Shown: positions 27,536 through 37,497 of the stretch, piece after piece | Position numbering within the stretch: the stretch's first letter is position 1 | Layout of the letters: the number at the start of each line of letters is the position of its first letter | Source of the DNA: JBKCUI01 sp052161625 | GTDB lineage: Bacteria; Planctomycetota; Planctomycetia; Pirellulales; Pirellulaceae | Strand: one strand, 5' to 3' | Length of the DNA: 64,000 nt | NCBI GenBank assembly: GCA_052161625.1 | Contig: CP197412.1 | The notes under the pieces: generated by a model | Databases searched by the model: none | What the model was told of the DNA's origin: nothing | Seen by the model: only the letters and a program-made list of their open reading frames with translations | Made by a program: the position numbers and the translations under genes

Positions 27536-30500
27536 TGCCAACCTCCATCTTCGCTCGAGACATTTCCAATCGTCCGTCTAACAATCGCTTCACTTGAAAG
27601 AAGTCATGACCGGTCGTGGTAAGAAGTACATCTTGATACGGCGCCGAGCCAAGAATGTTTTTGAATACCGCAAGGCTAAGATAATAGCCTTGCTCCTCCT
27701 CAACGCTGGGACGATATCCCGCGTTAAGCCTCTGTAGCATTTCGAAGATATCAAGATTGATGACAAGCTCGGCATCGCTCTGATTGTCGCCCTCATACTT
27801 CAAAACCAACCCCGAGGGCAGATGCTCGACAAATCGAGCTCTCGCGGCATCATCTAGTAGCTGAAGAGAAAAACGCTCGCTCTGAAATACTCGATAACTT
27901 CGAATCGAGCCGTTCTCAACATCTCTTACCTTAAGTGCGAGGCTGCCTTGTAGTATGCGAGGATTCGATAAGCCTTCTCCACGATTGATTCCAGAAATAA
28001 TCTCTCCAAGTAGATCCGCAGGAAGATCGCCTTCGTAGGAGCTGGCTGCATGCTTCTCTGCTAAACGGTAAGACGATAAGTGTTCTCGCACATCTCCAGC
28101 TGCTCCGGACGTAACGCTACGATTCGCGATGATTGTTAGGAGTTGCTCCGCTGAGCGGTATGGCAACATCGCTTTCCAACTGCTGTCACGGCGTTCAAAG
28201 AAAGAGCGGCGTCTCAAAAGGGCCACGTATTTCTGATGGGCTTCGGCGCGGAACTTTCCTGATTTATTTGCAATCTCTCGGGGAAGCTCGTCAAAACTGC
28301 GACGAAGAATCTCTTCGTCATAGGTGCCACGTTGAGCAAAGCTGAAAAGGCTGCGATCCTCGGTTGGCGAAACAAAATCTAAAGCCCGATCTAAGCGAGG
28401 GTCAACTGCAGGTCCGACATCCACGTCTTTCAAAAGTGTCAGCAGCCGATCCGCGTTCGGTTCGTCGCCTCCCATCCAACTGTTGAAATAGAACCCCTGA
28501 ATGATTTCTTCGCGTTGACCTGTTTGATACAGTGTGTGGATCTCAGCGCAACTTCGTATACCTGCAAGCATATATGCCAGCGCCGATCGAAGATCACGAA
28601 GTGTAATATGCAGACGCCCTCTAAGGTGTGTCAGCGTATACAGTGCATGAAGTCGCTCTATAACTTTTGGCCCTGCTGTTTCATCCTGGATCGTCAGTGC
28701 ATTGTGGTGGGCGTAGCATCGGTCCTTCAGGTCACAGTTCTGGCATGGTTTCCAGAACTTTTTATTGGTCATGCGACGAAGGAGCCGTTCCAGCAACGAA
28801 CCGTCGGTCGCAAGACTGCCTGCAACCACACTTCGCAAATTCAGATTAACCACTCCCACACGGTGTTCTGGAACACCGGTCTTCAAGCCCTTCAATACGA
28901 TTTCCGTAAGCATCGAAAAGTTCGAGCCCTCTGCAGATAGGAAATCGACCAGGCGTCCTTCATTAATCGCAATCAATCGAATCTCATTCTTGGGCCATTT
29001 TGCCGGATTCTTTCCAGCGTAAGGACCAAAGAACTCACGAAGTACATCGTCATTTTGTCTTTCCCCTTCGTCTTGGCTTCCGTCGAAATTGCTCAAAAAT
29101 GTTCGACCGTCCATCGCGAAGCGATAGCCATTGAGTAGAGGCGGATCGAATATTGCGCCGCGAGATTTGGCATGTCCCTCTAACTTTTGAAGATAGGCAG
29201 TCTTGCCGTCTCCAGCATTTCCAGTGATTAGGACGAGACCAAGTTCTCCAGCAAAAATTGTTGGTGTTAGTTCCCTATCGAGAGCGCTATCGACATAGAT
29301 CTTCTGTCCAAGAGAATCGAGGCCACGGGTACCGCTGTTGCTGTACTGGCTTTGACTGTACAGGGTAAGCAAGTAATTAACGAAGGGATTCGTATTGGCG
29401 GGAATCACGCCCCCGTCACCTAATCCTGCTTCGGCCCAAGTCGTCGATGCATCTTTTGCAGGAGGTACGATTCGACGGGCTTGCTTGAGTGTCGACAAGG
29501 CGTCCCGAAGCTCCACAGCCGAGGCAAAGCGATCTGAGCGTTGAGGGGAAATCGCTTTGAGCAGAACTGCTACGAACTCTGGTGTCAAATCGTTTGGGCC
29601 ATTAACCTCACGCGGGTCAGTAGCAGGTATTCCTGGAGGTGGCACTGTAGTTTCCCAAGGATACCTACCCGTAAGCGCTTCGTATAGCGTTATCCCAAGA
29701 GCATAGATGTCTCGATCTGCAAGCTCAGTGATTGTGGGGTCGACAGAAAGATCGAGGTCGGGTGGCAGATAGCGACGAGAACCTCCTCCATGTCCCTCAT
29801 CTGACTCGGCAATCACCGACACATTAAAGTCGATGATCTTTACGCCCTTATCCGTCCACAGCAAATTGCGAGGCTTGATATCACAATGGTAGACTTCATG
29901 TTGATGCAAATGTACTAGGCCTGCGACCACCTGGCGTGCTAGGTCAAGCGTATCCTCCGGTGAAAGCACCCCGCCTTCGATCATCTCACCTACATCAAAT
30001 CCGTTCACGTACTCAAAGACGATAAATGGTGGTCCATTGCCGGGCAACAAATCTGCATCAAATACACGGACGACATTGGGGTGTTCGGGAGTTCGCAGCA
30101 GGGTGCGATACTCTTTCTTTAGCCGATCAATTGTTGAGTGACGATCACGAAGAATAAGTTTGATCGCTCGTGGGACATCACCAAGCGTATCTATTGCTTT
30201 GTACACAACACCGAATGAACCCGGGCGACCTAGACGTTTCTCGATAACATACTTGCTGGTCAACTGCATTCCAGATTCCAGCTTGCTGTAATCAACAGGC
30301 GGAATCTTTGGCAAAGAAACGGATGCAGAAGAAACCGACTTTGGCTTTGGCTCGGTTAAAGTTGATGGACTTGCGAGCTCAATTAATCTCTCCAATGCCC
30401 ATTTTGCTGAAGGTCGCTTGTCGGGATCGAAAGAGCAAAGACGTTGAAGCCAGTTGTCGTAGCCCGTCGAAAGTTCACTGCGAAGGCTGGATGGCTTCTG

Positions 30501-31757
30501 AGGGAAAACACCGCTCTGGCTAAATATCTCAGATTGGTCTTTGAATGGCCGATCTCCAGTAAACGTTTCGTAGAGGATTAAGCCAGCACTAAAAACGTCT
30601 GAGGACGGCGATGCTGCTTGAGGTTCACGGTTTACCTCCGGGGCCATGTAGTCTTCATCGATCTCATCCACAATCGAACTCGCGATTGTATGTGTCCGAT
30701 CTGTTCCAGAACGGGCGAAGTCAAAGCCTGTTAGTCGTAGATGACCGTCAGCACTCAAAAGAACACAACTCGGCGACATGTTTCGATGTATGACACCGTA
30801 TCGATGTGCGTGTTCAAGTGCGGAAAGAAGCCCCTTCGCAGCATGCAGCTTCTGATCGAGCGTCAATGCCAAACTCGGCTTGTCCAGATGCAAACGAAGA
30901 GCTTGCCCAGGAACGTCTTCGGTTACCAGAACATAGCCATCTTCGCTCTCTGTTGGGAAGAAGTCTCGCGCTCCGATTATATTGGGGTGCGGTGGCATTC
31001 TGTTAAGCGCCTCGTACGCATTGCCGATCCGTTTGCGTTGGGCAATCCGCTGTTCCGATGGTAGATAGGGATCGGCCTGGTAGACGCGAAGGCGAACGTG
31101 CCCTGCCTTGGGGCCCGTGAAAATGTTGAATGCTCTGTATTCGGTGAATAATTCCGAAGCGCCGAGTCGCTCAGCGACTTCCCAGTTGCCGAAGCGAAGT
31201 GGGCCGGTTCGTTTTTTGGCTACACCCTGAATCGCCTTGAGAATGATGCTCTGGAAAGTGGATATTCTTGGGTTGAACCTACTAGGTACGCGTTCCATCG
31301 CTTGAAAGAATGCAGCAGACTTTTTCAGCGACACAACATCCATAAAATCTCGTCCGCTGGGGTCGTTCAAAACCGCGTCATCAGACGTCAACAAAATAAC
31401 CGCATCCACAAAGATGCCCCCGAGGTCGTTTCGACCGGGATGACTATCAGTAATCAGTCCCTTCATGGATCTTGCATGACTACGGAGCTTGAGTAACGGT
31501 GATGTGAACGGCTCACGACCTTCCGGATACCACTTTGTACCGATAACTTCCATGGTGCCCCGTGTACCTTTAGCGTCCACGAGAAAGACGGCGTGCGGGG
31601 CAACAATAGCGATATCAATCTCCAACGACTGATCACCGCGTTTGATTTCAAAATTGTGGAGAATGAGAAACGTATCAGGTAGGTTGTCACGAAGATGCGC
31701 AATCGCTCGACGTTCTGCGTCATTGACTGGATCACCTATCGGAATAACTTTGGCCAT
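27522..31757 (-). CDS. mad6: MADS protein kinase MAD6 (NERD, two kinase folds, P-loop)
   Basis: A 1411-aa multidomain protein starting ATG 31757 in a TAATG overlap with mad5, preceded by GAGGAGG. Order of domains: NERD nuclease-related domain (~10-130, DIAIVAPHAVFLVDAKG); a kinase fold with degraded catalytic loop (~215-460; HRNMSPSCVLL and GFDFA replace HRD and DFG), so probably a pseudokinase; an intact Ser/Thr kinase (~495-765; FGVVYKAIDTLG, HCDIKPRNLLW, KIIDFNVS); then a P-loop ATPase (GNAGDGKT ~847) with a CQNCDLKDRCYAHH zinc-like cluster (~1005). It likely signals infection by phosphorylation. Confidence 0.88.
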   Translation of the reverse strand: MAKVIPIGDPVNDAERRAIAHLRDNLPDTFLILHNFEIKRGDQSLEIDIAIVAPHAVFLVDAKGTRGTMEVIGTKWYPEGREPFTSPLLKLRSHARSMKGLITDSHPGRNDLGGIFVDAVILLTSDDAVLNDPSGRDFMDVVSLKKSAAFFQAMERVPSRFNPRISTFQSIILKAIQGVAKKRTGPLRFGNWEVAERLGASELFTEYRAFNIFTGPKAGHVRLRVYQADPYLPSEQRIAQRKRIGNAYEALNRMPPHPNIIGARDFFPTESEDGYVLVTEDVPGQALRLHLDKPSLALTLDQKLHAAKGLLSALEHAHRYGVIHRNMSPSCVLLSADGHLRLTGFDFARSGTDRTHTIASSIVDEIDEDYMAPEVNREPQAASPSSDVFSAGLILYETFTGDRPFKDQSEIFSQSGVFPQKPSSLRSELSTGYDNWLQRLCSFDPDKRPSAKWALERLIELASPSTLTEPKPKSVSSASVSLPKIPPVDYSKLESGMQLTSKYVIEKRLGRPGSFGVVYKAIDTLGDVPRAIKLILRDRHSTIDRLKKEYRTLLRTPEHPNVVRVFDADLLPGNGPPFIVFEYVNGFDVGEMIEGGVLSPEDTLDLARQVVAGLVHLHQHEVYHCDIKPRNLLWTDKGVKIIDFNVSVIAESDEGHGGGSRRYLPPDLDLSVDPTITELADRDIYALGITLYEALTGRYPWETTVPPPGIPATDPREVNGPNDLTPEFVAVLLKAISPQRSDRFASAVELRDALSTLKQARRIVPPAKDASTTWAEAGLGDGGVIPANTNPFVNYLLTLYSQSQYSNSGTRGLDSLGQKIYVDSALDRELTPTIFAGELGLVLITGNAGDGKTAYLQKLEGHAKSRGAIFDPPLLNGYRFAMDGRTFLSNFDGSQDEGERQNDDVLREFFGPYAGKNPAKWPKNEIRLIAINEGRLVDFLSAEGSNFSMLTEIVLKGLKTGVPEHRVGVVNLNLRSVVAGSLATDGSLLERLLRRMTNKKFWKPCQNCDLKDRCYAHHNALTIQDETAGPKVIERLHALYTLTHLRGRLHITLRDLRSALAYMLAGIRSCAEIHTLYQTGQREEIIQGFYFNSWMGGDEPNADRLLTLLKDVDVGPAVDPRLDRALDFVSPTEDRSLFSFAQRGTYDEEILRRSFDELPREIANKSGKFRAEAHQKYVALLRRRSFFERRDSSWKAMLPYRSAEQLLTIIANRSVTSGAAGDVREHLSSYRLAEKHAASSYEGDLPADLLGEIISGINRGEGLSNPRILQGSLALKVRDVENGSIRSYRVFQSERFSLQLLDDAARARFVEHLPSGLVLKYEGDNQSDAELVINLDIFEMLQRLNAGYRPSVEEEQGYYLSLAVFKNILGSAPYQDVLLTTTGHDFFQVKRLLDGRLEMSRAKMEVGNADF

Positions 31758-33142
31758 TACGAAGCCTCCTCGATGGCTTTCTCTACGAGTGCTATAGCCT
31801 CATGGTCAAAGTCTGTTGCGGCGTCTTCAAGATCCCATGATTCTAAGATCGGATCAGCAATCTTTCGTCGGATTGATTCTTCGGGCCATGGAATGGAGAT
31901 CTGCGCAAGATGCGCCGACTCAAGTTGCGGGATTGAACTTCCAAACGCATTCCGAACAACTGCACGATAGCCAATTGATGATGATAGTAAAGTAAAAAGA
32001 TATGCTGAGTCATTCCGATTAACCGTGTTTATTCGAATCAAGTGATTCGACACGACACTCAAGTCTTGTTGTTTAGTTACTCTCATAACGCGTCCGATGA
32101 GCCCCCCAAGCTGGCCAGCATCTTGCATCAATAGAAAGTCTTTATTCACTATGTATTGATGGATTCCAGGTGCGCTTTTGCGCAGGTAGCCACGAGGCTC
32201 CGGATCATACGTGAACAATTCAGCTCCGGAATAATACGGATAACCATACTGCGGATCGTCAACGTATGGCCGCTTAAAAATGTTGGTTTGAAAAACGTCT
32301 GCAACTTCTCCAAGAAGTCTTGTCGGCTCGAATTTGGCGAACGCAGTAGCAGCATGCACTCCAAAGGGAGAATGATAAGCTGCATCGAGCCGACCAAGCT
32401 TTCGAGAAGTAACTCGATAAGAAATGAATGATAATGGAGTACCCGACAGGGACATGTCTGGAAGGTTAAGTAAAGAAGCAAATAGCGTTTGTGAGTTATT
32501 CCGGAGCCTCGCCGCCTCTGATCGGTTATTGGAAGCTCTTTCCACCAGTTCATGGGCCTCGAGCTCGATCACTCGCCCCAGGCGTGGTACTGGCATATTC
32601 GCAATATTCTCGGCTTCGATATGCACTATGATCGACCCAAACGTTCCACCAGTAATTTGGGGAATACCGTACTTCGATGACAGGAAAGCATACAAATAGC
32701 CAGATTTCACAAAACTATTATCAGGCACAACTTTTAGAACGTCCTGCGAAATGGCAACGCGCGAAAGGTCGAGCCTTGCATATGCAAGACGACCAATTGT
32801 GCCAGATCGTGTGATCAATGTTGTTCCCATGGGACATCGAAACAATGGATTGTTTTCTACTTGATGATTTGAAATAAACGGCTGATTGCGAAGATCAGCC
32901 TTGAGTATGTCTGAGCTACCCAAAAATGGCACGCCATGCTCGGGGCCATCAACCCATCGAAGTTTGTCCATGCCGACGTGATAAATACCCGCTAAACCAT
33001 TCCGCGTAAGCGTAACAAGGGGCTCGGTCTTAAGACGCTTTAGCCGATTTCGAGCCTCAATGCCACCAGATGTGAACGGCCCACAATCCAAGCGATGCTG
33101 TTCTGCAATTAGCCACGATGCAGGTATTTGTTTGATTATCAA
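31757..33142 (-). CDS. mad5: MADS specificity (HsdS-like) subunit MAD5
   Basis: The protein resembles type I restriction specificity subunits, with two target-recognition halves and repeated signature stretches (PFISNHQVENNPLFRCPMG..., then YPYYSGAELFTY and SVVSNHLIRIN). I place the start at TTG 33142 (residues IIKQIPASW follow), giving 461 aa. GGAG lies 8 bases upstream, and the TTG overlaps the stop of a 21-codon ORF (TTGA). The longer frame to 33406 runs inside mad4 and lacks any ATG. It should direct the MAD2 methylase, and probably the restriction response, to a bipartite DNA site. Confidence 0.83.
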   Translation of the reverse strand: MIIKQIPASWLIAEQHRLDCGPFTSGGIEARNRLKRLKTEPLVTLTRNGLAGIYHVGMDKLRWVDGPEHGVPFLGSSDILKADLRNQPFISNHQVENNPLFRCPMGTTLITRSGTIGRLAYARLDLSRVAISQDVLKVVPDNSFVKSGYLYAFLSSKYGIPQITGGTFGSIIVHIEAENIANMPVPRLGRVIELEAHELVERASNNRSEAARLRNNSQTLFASLLNLPDMSLSGTPLSFISYRVTSRKLGRLDAAYHSPFGVHAATAFAKFEPTRLLGEVADVFQTNIFKRPYVDDPQYGYPYYSGAELFTYDPEPRGYLRKSAPGIHQYIVNKDFLLMQDAGQLGGLIGRVMRVTKQQDLSVVSNHLIRINTVNRNDSAYLFTLLSSSIGYRAVVRNAFGSSIPQLESAHLAQISIPWPEESIRRKIADPILESWDLEDAATDFDHEAIALVEKAIEEAS

Positions 33143-33204
33143 CTTTTGAACTCCGAGGCTACTGACACATGGTAGAGCAGATAGAGGTTGGAACGCATGC
33201 TCAT
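33139..33204 (-). CDS. 21-codon ORF coupled between mad4 and mad5
   Basis: ATG 33204 overlaps the mad4 stop as ATGA, and its own TGA (33139-33141) overlaps the proposed TTG start of mad5 as TTGA. It encodes 21 residues beginning MSMRSNLYLLYHV. It may be a true microprotein of the system, or only a translational bridge that delivers ribosomes to the weak TTG start. No motif is recognisable. Confidence 0.4.
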   Translation of the reverse strand: MSMRSNLYLLYHVSVASEFKS

Positions 33205-33851
33205 GAAGCTGTCGCTGAAGGTGGAAACCAGGCCTGGAGGGTATCACGCAACTCAATAAACGAAGGGTCTTGACATCCAACGAGGGTAACATTCTCTGTA
33301 ATGGATCGATGAATTGCAGAAGACCAACCGATCCGTCGATTTCTTGCAATTGCTTCGAGAGCCTCTTTGGGCCGAGCTGGCTTTGGGGCCTCATCAGGCC
33401 AGGCAATACCAGTTGAAACTACAACGCCAACCATTTCCGCAACGCTATTAAACTTTAGTTGTTTTGCAACTCGTTGGTTTCGCTGCCAGATCCATGCTTC
33501 CAACTCTGGATCGATTACAATCACCTTAAATCGGTCAGGAGTCCATCCCGTTTTCAATATCCGCTCGGACAATTGCTGCTGAATAACTTGTGGAGGTGGC
33601 GCCCCCTGCCACTCGGCATCTAAAATCACTACAACTTTCTCATGCGACGTTCTGAATATTTGAATAAGATCATGCCCAATTGAGTAAAGACCTGGATCAT
33701 GCCCCCCCGCACGTAACATGTCTTCTCTAGCATCAAATTGAAATTTACGAGTCCCCAGATTGTGTGGTAGGTGAAAATCGGGCCTCGACAAGAAACCGCT
33801 TATTGCGTTTTCCATGCTTATATCTGCAACATAAAAACCGATGTCTCTCAT
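33201..33851 (-). CDS. mad4: MADS protein MAD4
   Basis: A 216-aa protein from ATG 33851, overlapping the mad3 stop by four bases (ATGA). Identified by position after the MADS ATPase and by size. Conserved-looking blocks are KVVVILDAEWQG (~73) and RFKVIVIDPELEAWIW (~105), whose acidic residues at strand ends resemble a TOPRIM/DUF4276-like fold. That fold is my inference. In other OLD-like defense modules an ATPase is paired with a TOPRIM nuclease, and MAD3 lacks its own TOPRIM, which fits. It would act in the cytoplasm on DNA or RNA. Confidence 0.75.
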   Translation of the reverse strand: MRDIGFYVADISMENAISGFLSRPDFHLPHNLGTRKFQFDAREDMLRAGGHDPGLYSIGHDLIQIFRTSHEKVVVILDAEWQGAPPPQVIQQQLSERILKTGWTPDRFKVIVIDPELEAWIWQRNQRVAKQLKFNSVAEMVGVVVSTGIAWPDEAPKPARPKEALEAIARNRRIGWSSAIHRSITENVTLVGCQDPSFIELRDTLQAWFPPSATAS

Positions 33852-35161
33852 CTGAGCACCCCCGCCGCGAAAAGGGAACCAAGATCAATGGTTCCCTTCC
33901 ATTCTTTCAAACGAGGGTGTTCGCTGCCTTGCACAATGGTTGCCGCCCCGTTTGGTGCAATTCTCGAGCATAACACTTGGTCAAGCTTACTCATCGCCAA
34001 CACGACAGGGGAATGTGAGCTAATTAGTACTTGTGAATCGTAGACCGAGCCCAAGGACTGCAATACGGCTTCAATCGCTTGCGGGTGGATACCGTCTTCG
34101 GGCTGCTCAATAACAATTACCGCCGGTCGATTTAGCAGGTAAGGAAGCACTGTCAGTGCTAGAACACGCAATGTACCTTCAGATAATCCCGATGATGTCA
34201 CCTCGTACCCACCGTTATATGTAACCGCCAGATATGCGTGGTGATCGTCCTCTCGTTCCTTCGCTTTGATAGTACTGATTTGAGGGAGCGCTGTTTTAAC
34301 ATGCTGCACCCAGGCGTTGAAACGCTCAGTATCCTTTTGCAAATCCAATACTAGCCATGGAAGATTCGCAGCGTTTGGCATTAACACATCAGGTAGACCT
34401 GGAGGGCTTGCTGAATGAAGTAAATTGATGTCAGGATGGTACGTTACACATGACGACGTCAATACGTTTAACAACCAACGAGAAGCCGGAAACTCTTCAG
34501 CCGATTCAAATTGCATCCGAGGAAGAGCAAGCATTCCCTGATCAATCGGGAAGGATTTGGGTTTTGCCAGCTTTGGCTTTTCTGCCCTGAAAGTCACGCT
34601 ATCAAGATTTGCAGACTGGCCTCGTTGGATGATGAATCGCCAATCCTTTTTGGGAGTTGCATCCCCAAAAACTCTCAATCCATGAACGACATCACTGGCA
34701 ATCCCCTTTCCGCGGTCTGGCTGAGAAAAGTTAGAAAACAAAAACAGATACTCGTTTCGTATCGTAAGTTGGCGGTCATCCACTATTCTAAATCGTACTT
34801 CATAGCGAATGAAACGCAGGTTGTGATCGTGGTTGTCTTGTGCAGATTTCGTTTGGATCGGCAGAAGCTGTTTGATGATCTCTTCAGGTAAGATCGCCTC
34901 AATTGCCAGAATGAATTCTGCTCCCTGTCCATTGAATACAAACTCATTTAGTGTCGCTCCCCGCGCAGGCCGATCATTCTGGCGAGTCGTGAATGCTTGT
35001 CCAATCTCTCGTTGGCGCAGACAATCCCCTAGGAGGCCCAGAATATCCAGGAACGTCGTTTTACCCGCTCCATTAGCGCCCACTAGCACCGCGAATGACT
35101 GCAAGTCGATATCCAGGAATTCGAGGCAACGATAGCGAGTAGCTTCGATACGTGTAATCAT
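33848..35161 (-). CDS. mad3: MADS AAA family ATPase MAD3
   Basis: A 437-aa ABC/SMC-type AAA ATPase. N-terminal FAVLVGANGAGKTTFLDILG carries Walker A (~27-34). The C-terminal lobe has SSGLSEGTLRVLAL (signature-like, ~325), AVIVIEQPEDGIHPQAIEAV (Walker B, ~350) and LISSHSPVVL (H-loop, ~380). This is the AAA_21/RecF-like arrangement seen in OLD and RloA-type proteins, but without a fused nuclease. The ATG at 35161 overlaps the mad2 stop by four bases. It probably couples ATP binding to sensing of foreign DNA together with MAD4. Confidence 0.87.
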   Translation of the reverse strand: MITRIEATRYRCLEFLDIDLQSFAVLVGANGAGKTTFLDILGLLGDCLRQREIGQAFTTRQNDRPARGATLNEFVFNGQGAEFILAIEAILPEEIIKQLLPIQTKSAQDNHDHNLRFIRYEVRFRIVDDRQLTIRNEYLFLFSNFSQPDRGKGIASDVVHGLRVFGDATPKKDWRFIIQRGQSANLDSVTFRAEKPKLAKPKSFPIDQGMLALPRMQFESAEEFPASRWLLNVLTSSCVTYHPDINLLHSASPPGLPDVLMPNAANLPWLVLDLQKDTERFNAWVQHVKTALPQISTIKAKEREDDHHAYLAVTYNGGYEVTSSGLSEGTLRVLALTVLPYLLNRPAVIVIEQPEDGIHPQAIEAVLQSLGSVYDSQVLISSHSPVVLAMSKLDQVLCSRIAPNGAATIVQGSEHPRLKEWKGTIDLGSLFAAGVLR

Positions 35162-37497
35162 GTGCCGGGCTCCGGATTCTTATCACGAAACTCACGGAAG
35201 GCTTTGGCGATCTCTAGGAGGTCGTTATCAGGGACTTTCTTTTTTCGGCGTAAGGTCCGTACAACAACTTTACCGCCGATACGGATGCGTTCCGACTCCT
35301 CTTGCTCAACGAGAATCTCCTCACCATCTGGAGTACGCTTGTAAATCGGTACACCTCGTCGATCAAAGCCCACTTTCTCCGCAACTGCCATAAAGACTGG
35401 GTAGTCCACCTTGCGGCCCAGATCTTCAGCTTGAATTTCTGATTGAGTTTTCTTCTTCAGAAAAATTAGACTAGTAAGAATGTTGACGTTTGCCTCAACT
35501 ATAAACGTCTCGACCGGAAGGTCTACAGAAGCCAATACATAGCACTGCCGCATGATCCAATGCCTGATGTATTCCGTTGCAGGATTTCCAAGGATACCAT
35601 CGGGCAATACAATGCCCATTCTTCCGCCGGGCTTCAGCCATTCAATTGCGCGCTGAATGAACAGAATCTCTGGAGCAACTGAGGAATGATATCCATCTCC
35701 CTTTTGAAACGATCCGTCTGCCGTCGCCCATTTTGCAGCAAGGTCATACTTGCCGAGTACTCCCGGGTCCGTAATTGGAATATCAGATCCGAATGGAGGG
35801 TTTGTCATCAATACATCAAAAGAGCCCAAAGGAATCTTATCTTTTGCTTCCTTAAGTCCGTCGAGGTGTCCATCAGGGAATGTCAATGAATCAATATGAA
35901 AAACATTCCCTTTCGAACCTGCTGCCATCATAAGGTTCATCGTAGTGGCACGCACGAGAGCCGGGTCGAAGTCCGCACCAAACAGGTAGTCATCGACGAA
36001 ATCGCGTACCGAGTTGCCTGCAACTAAGCTATCAGCAGTATCCTCGCCTTTCGACGGAGTTTCGACTTTGTATTTGCCTAGGATGTGAGCCACCGTTGCA
36101 ACAAGAAATCCGCCGGTTCCACAGGCGGGATCGAGAACTCGTTCGTTCGGTTTGGGGTCCAACATTTGGACCATGAGCTTGATGGCACCACGAGGCGTGA
36201 AGTACTGACCGCGATCGCCACGCAAGTTGGCGCCGACTATTTCCTGATAAGCTGCGCCCTTGGCGTCGACATCAGTTCTGCCAAAATCGTATTTGGCCAG
36301 CTCAGAGACCATGAATGACAGCGCCCGGTCGGAGAGAGCTATTTCCTCGTTTCCTTTGAATATCGCTTTGTACTTCTTCTTTACGTCTTCAAAGAGAGAG
36401 ACAATACGTTTCTTAATATCACGCCGGCCCTGCTCATCAAATTGTTCGGTTGGGCCTGCCCAGAATCTGCGAAGGTCGCTTGATTGACGTTCATCGTACA
36501 TCTTGCAGAAAATCAAGTACAAGAACTGCCAGAACGCTGTATCCTTTGACATTCCTTCATTGCCATGAATGAAGTTGTGGCACCGACGAAATGCGGTGCG
36601 TAGCATCTCTGGCTCCGCGCGCCGCATTTTGGCAGCCGATGCTACATCACGAGTGCCCACCGATTCGTCAGCCAAAGGCCAGTCACCGATCGACTTGAAC
36701 TTCACATCGAAACGAGTTGATTCCTTCTCAAAAAAGAAGAACTCCAGGCCATTTGTCCACAAGCCATACTTGCAATTCGGAGCCTCTGTCATCGCGGCCT
36801 TCAGTACGCTGAATTCTTTCTCCGCCTCCTCGGGTGACCGCATCTTGTACGCGCTCTTACGACCGTTCGTGGGCTCTTTTTCGCAAACCACCAGTCGACG
36901 AATATGCTCCTCGGTATGCTCTGCGCCAGCTTCGAAAATTGCGATGTCTAGCTTCTTTAGGCGTCCATCAACTCTTACTTTGAAATCGGGAACCATGTCA
37001 TCGACAGAGATGCCATACTCATGAAAGAAGGCTCGCGCAATTCGCTGGCGAACCTGTTCCTTGGGAGTGTCTTTGACTGGCTCATTGGTGATGTAGTCAA
37101 GGATTGAGCCCTCTTCAAGCGACAGAGACTCACTGTCAACACCGTCTTCATTGGTACCGGATGTATCGTTCTGGCGTTGTTGCGATTTCTTTGCCACTGA
37201 TGTGATCCTCATTTTATTTGAATTTGATTTGGACGTACCTCCTTGGATCGTCTCGATCAGTTGAGCTTTATTTTTTCCGTTTGGCGACTGTCCGTACGCG
37301 CTCATGACTCCCTTTAGTTCCGCTACATTGAGTCGCTCGAGAATCTGACCGAGACCGATACGTCGAGCAGATACAAACGCATCGACAGTGTGCTGCTTTG
37401 TGCGTCGCGATCCACCGAGGTCGAAACAATCAGCTAAATGACGCAATCGATCAGCCGACAGGTTTGACAGTATTTCCGATTTGGTTCTGCGGGCCAT
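35158..37497 (-). CDS. mad2: MADS N6-adenine DNA methyltransferase MAD2
   Basis: A 779-aa HsdM-like methylase. Motif I is DPACGTGGFLVATVAH (~450), motif IV NPPFGSD (~565), and HsdM helices flank both. An N-terminal extension (~150-290) contains VRVDGRLKKLDIAIFE and VVCEKEPTNG, reminiscent of a type I restriction N-terminal domain with a degraded catalytic motif. The first ~90 residues form a SAP-like helical segment. The ATG at 37497 overlaps the mad1 stop (TAATG). It should methylate host DNA at sites chosen by MAD5 so that the system tells self from phage. Confidence 0.9.
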   Translation of the reverse strand: MARRTKSEILSNLSADRLRHLADCFDLGGSRRTKQHTVDAFVSARRIGLGQILERLNVAELKGVMSAYGQSPNGKNKAQLIETIQGGTSKSNSNKMRITSVAKKSQQRQNDTSGTNEDGVDSESLSLEEGSILDYITNEPVKDTPKEQVRQRIARAFFHEYGISVDDMVPDFKVRVDGRLKKLDIAIFEAGAEHTEEHIRRLVVCEKEPTNGRKSAYKMRSPEEAEKEFSVLKAAMTEAPNCKYGLWTNGLEFFFFEKESTRFDVKFKSIGDWPLADESVGTRDVASAAKMRRAEPEMLRTAFRRCHNFIHGNEGMSKDTAFWQFLYLIFCKMYDERQSSDLRRFWAGPTEQFDEQGRRDIKKRIVSLFEDVKKKYKAIFKGNEEIALSDRALSFMVSELAKYDFGRTDVDAKGAAYQEIVGANLRGDRGQYFTPRGAIKLMVQMLDPKPNERVLDPACGTGGFLVATVAHILGKYKVETPSKGEDTADSLVAGNSVRDFVDDYLFGADFDPALVRATTMNLMMAAGSKGNVFHIDSLTFPDGHLDGLKEAKDKIPLGSFDVLMTNPPFGSDIPITDPGVLGKYDLAAKWATADGSFQKGDGYHSSVAPEILFIQRAIEWLKPGGRMGIVLPDGILGNPATEYIRHWIMRQCYVLASVDLPVETFIVEANVNILTSLIFLKKKTQSEIQAEDLGRKVDYPVFMAVAEKVGFDRRGVPIYKRTPDGEEILVEQEESERIRIGGKVVVRTLRRKKKVPDNDLLEIAKAFREFRDKNPEPGT

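Noticed and set aside
31757..33406. mad5 start at 33406
   Set aside because: It would overlap mad4 by ~200 bp with non-conserved residues; TTG 33142 has a ribosome site and coupling.
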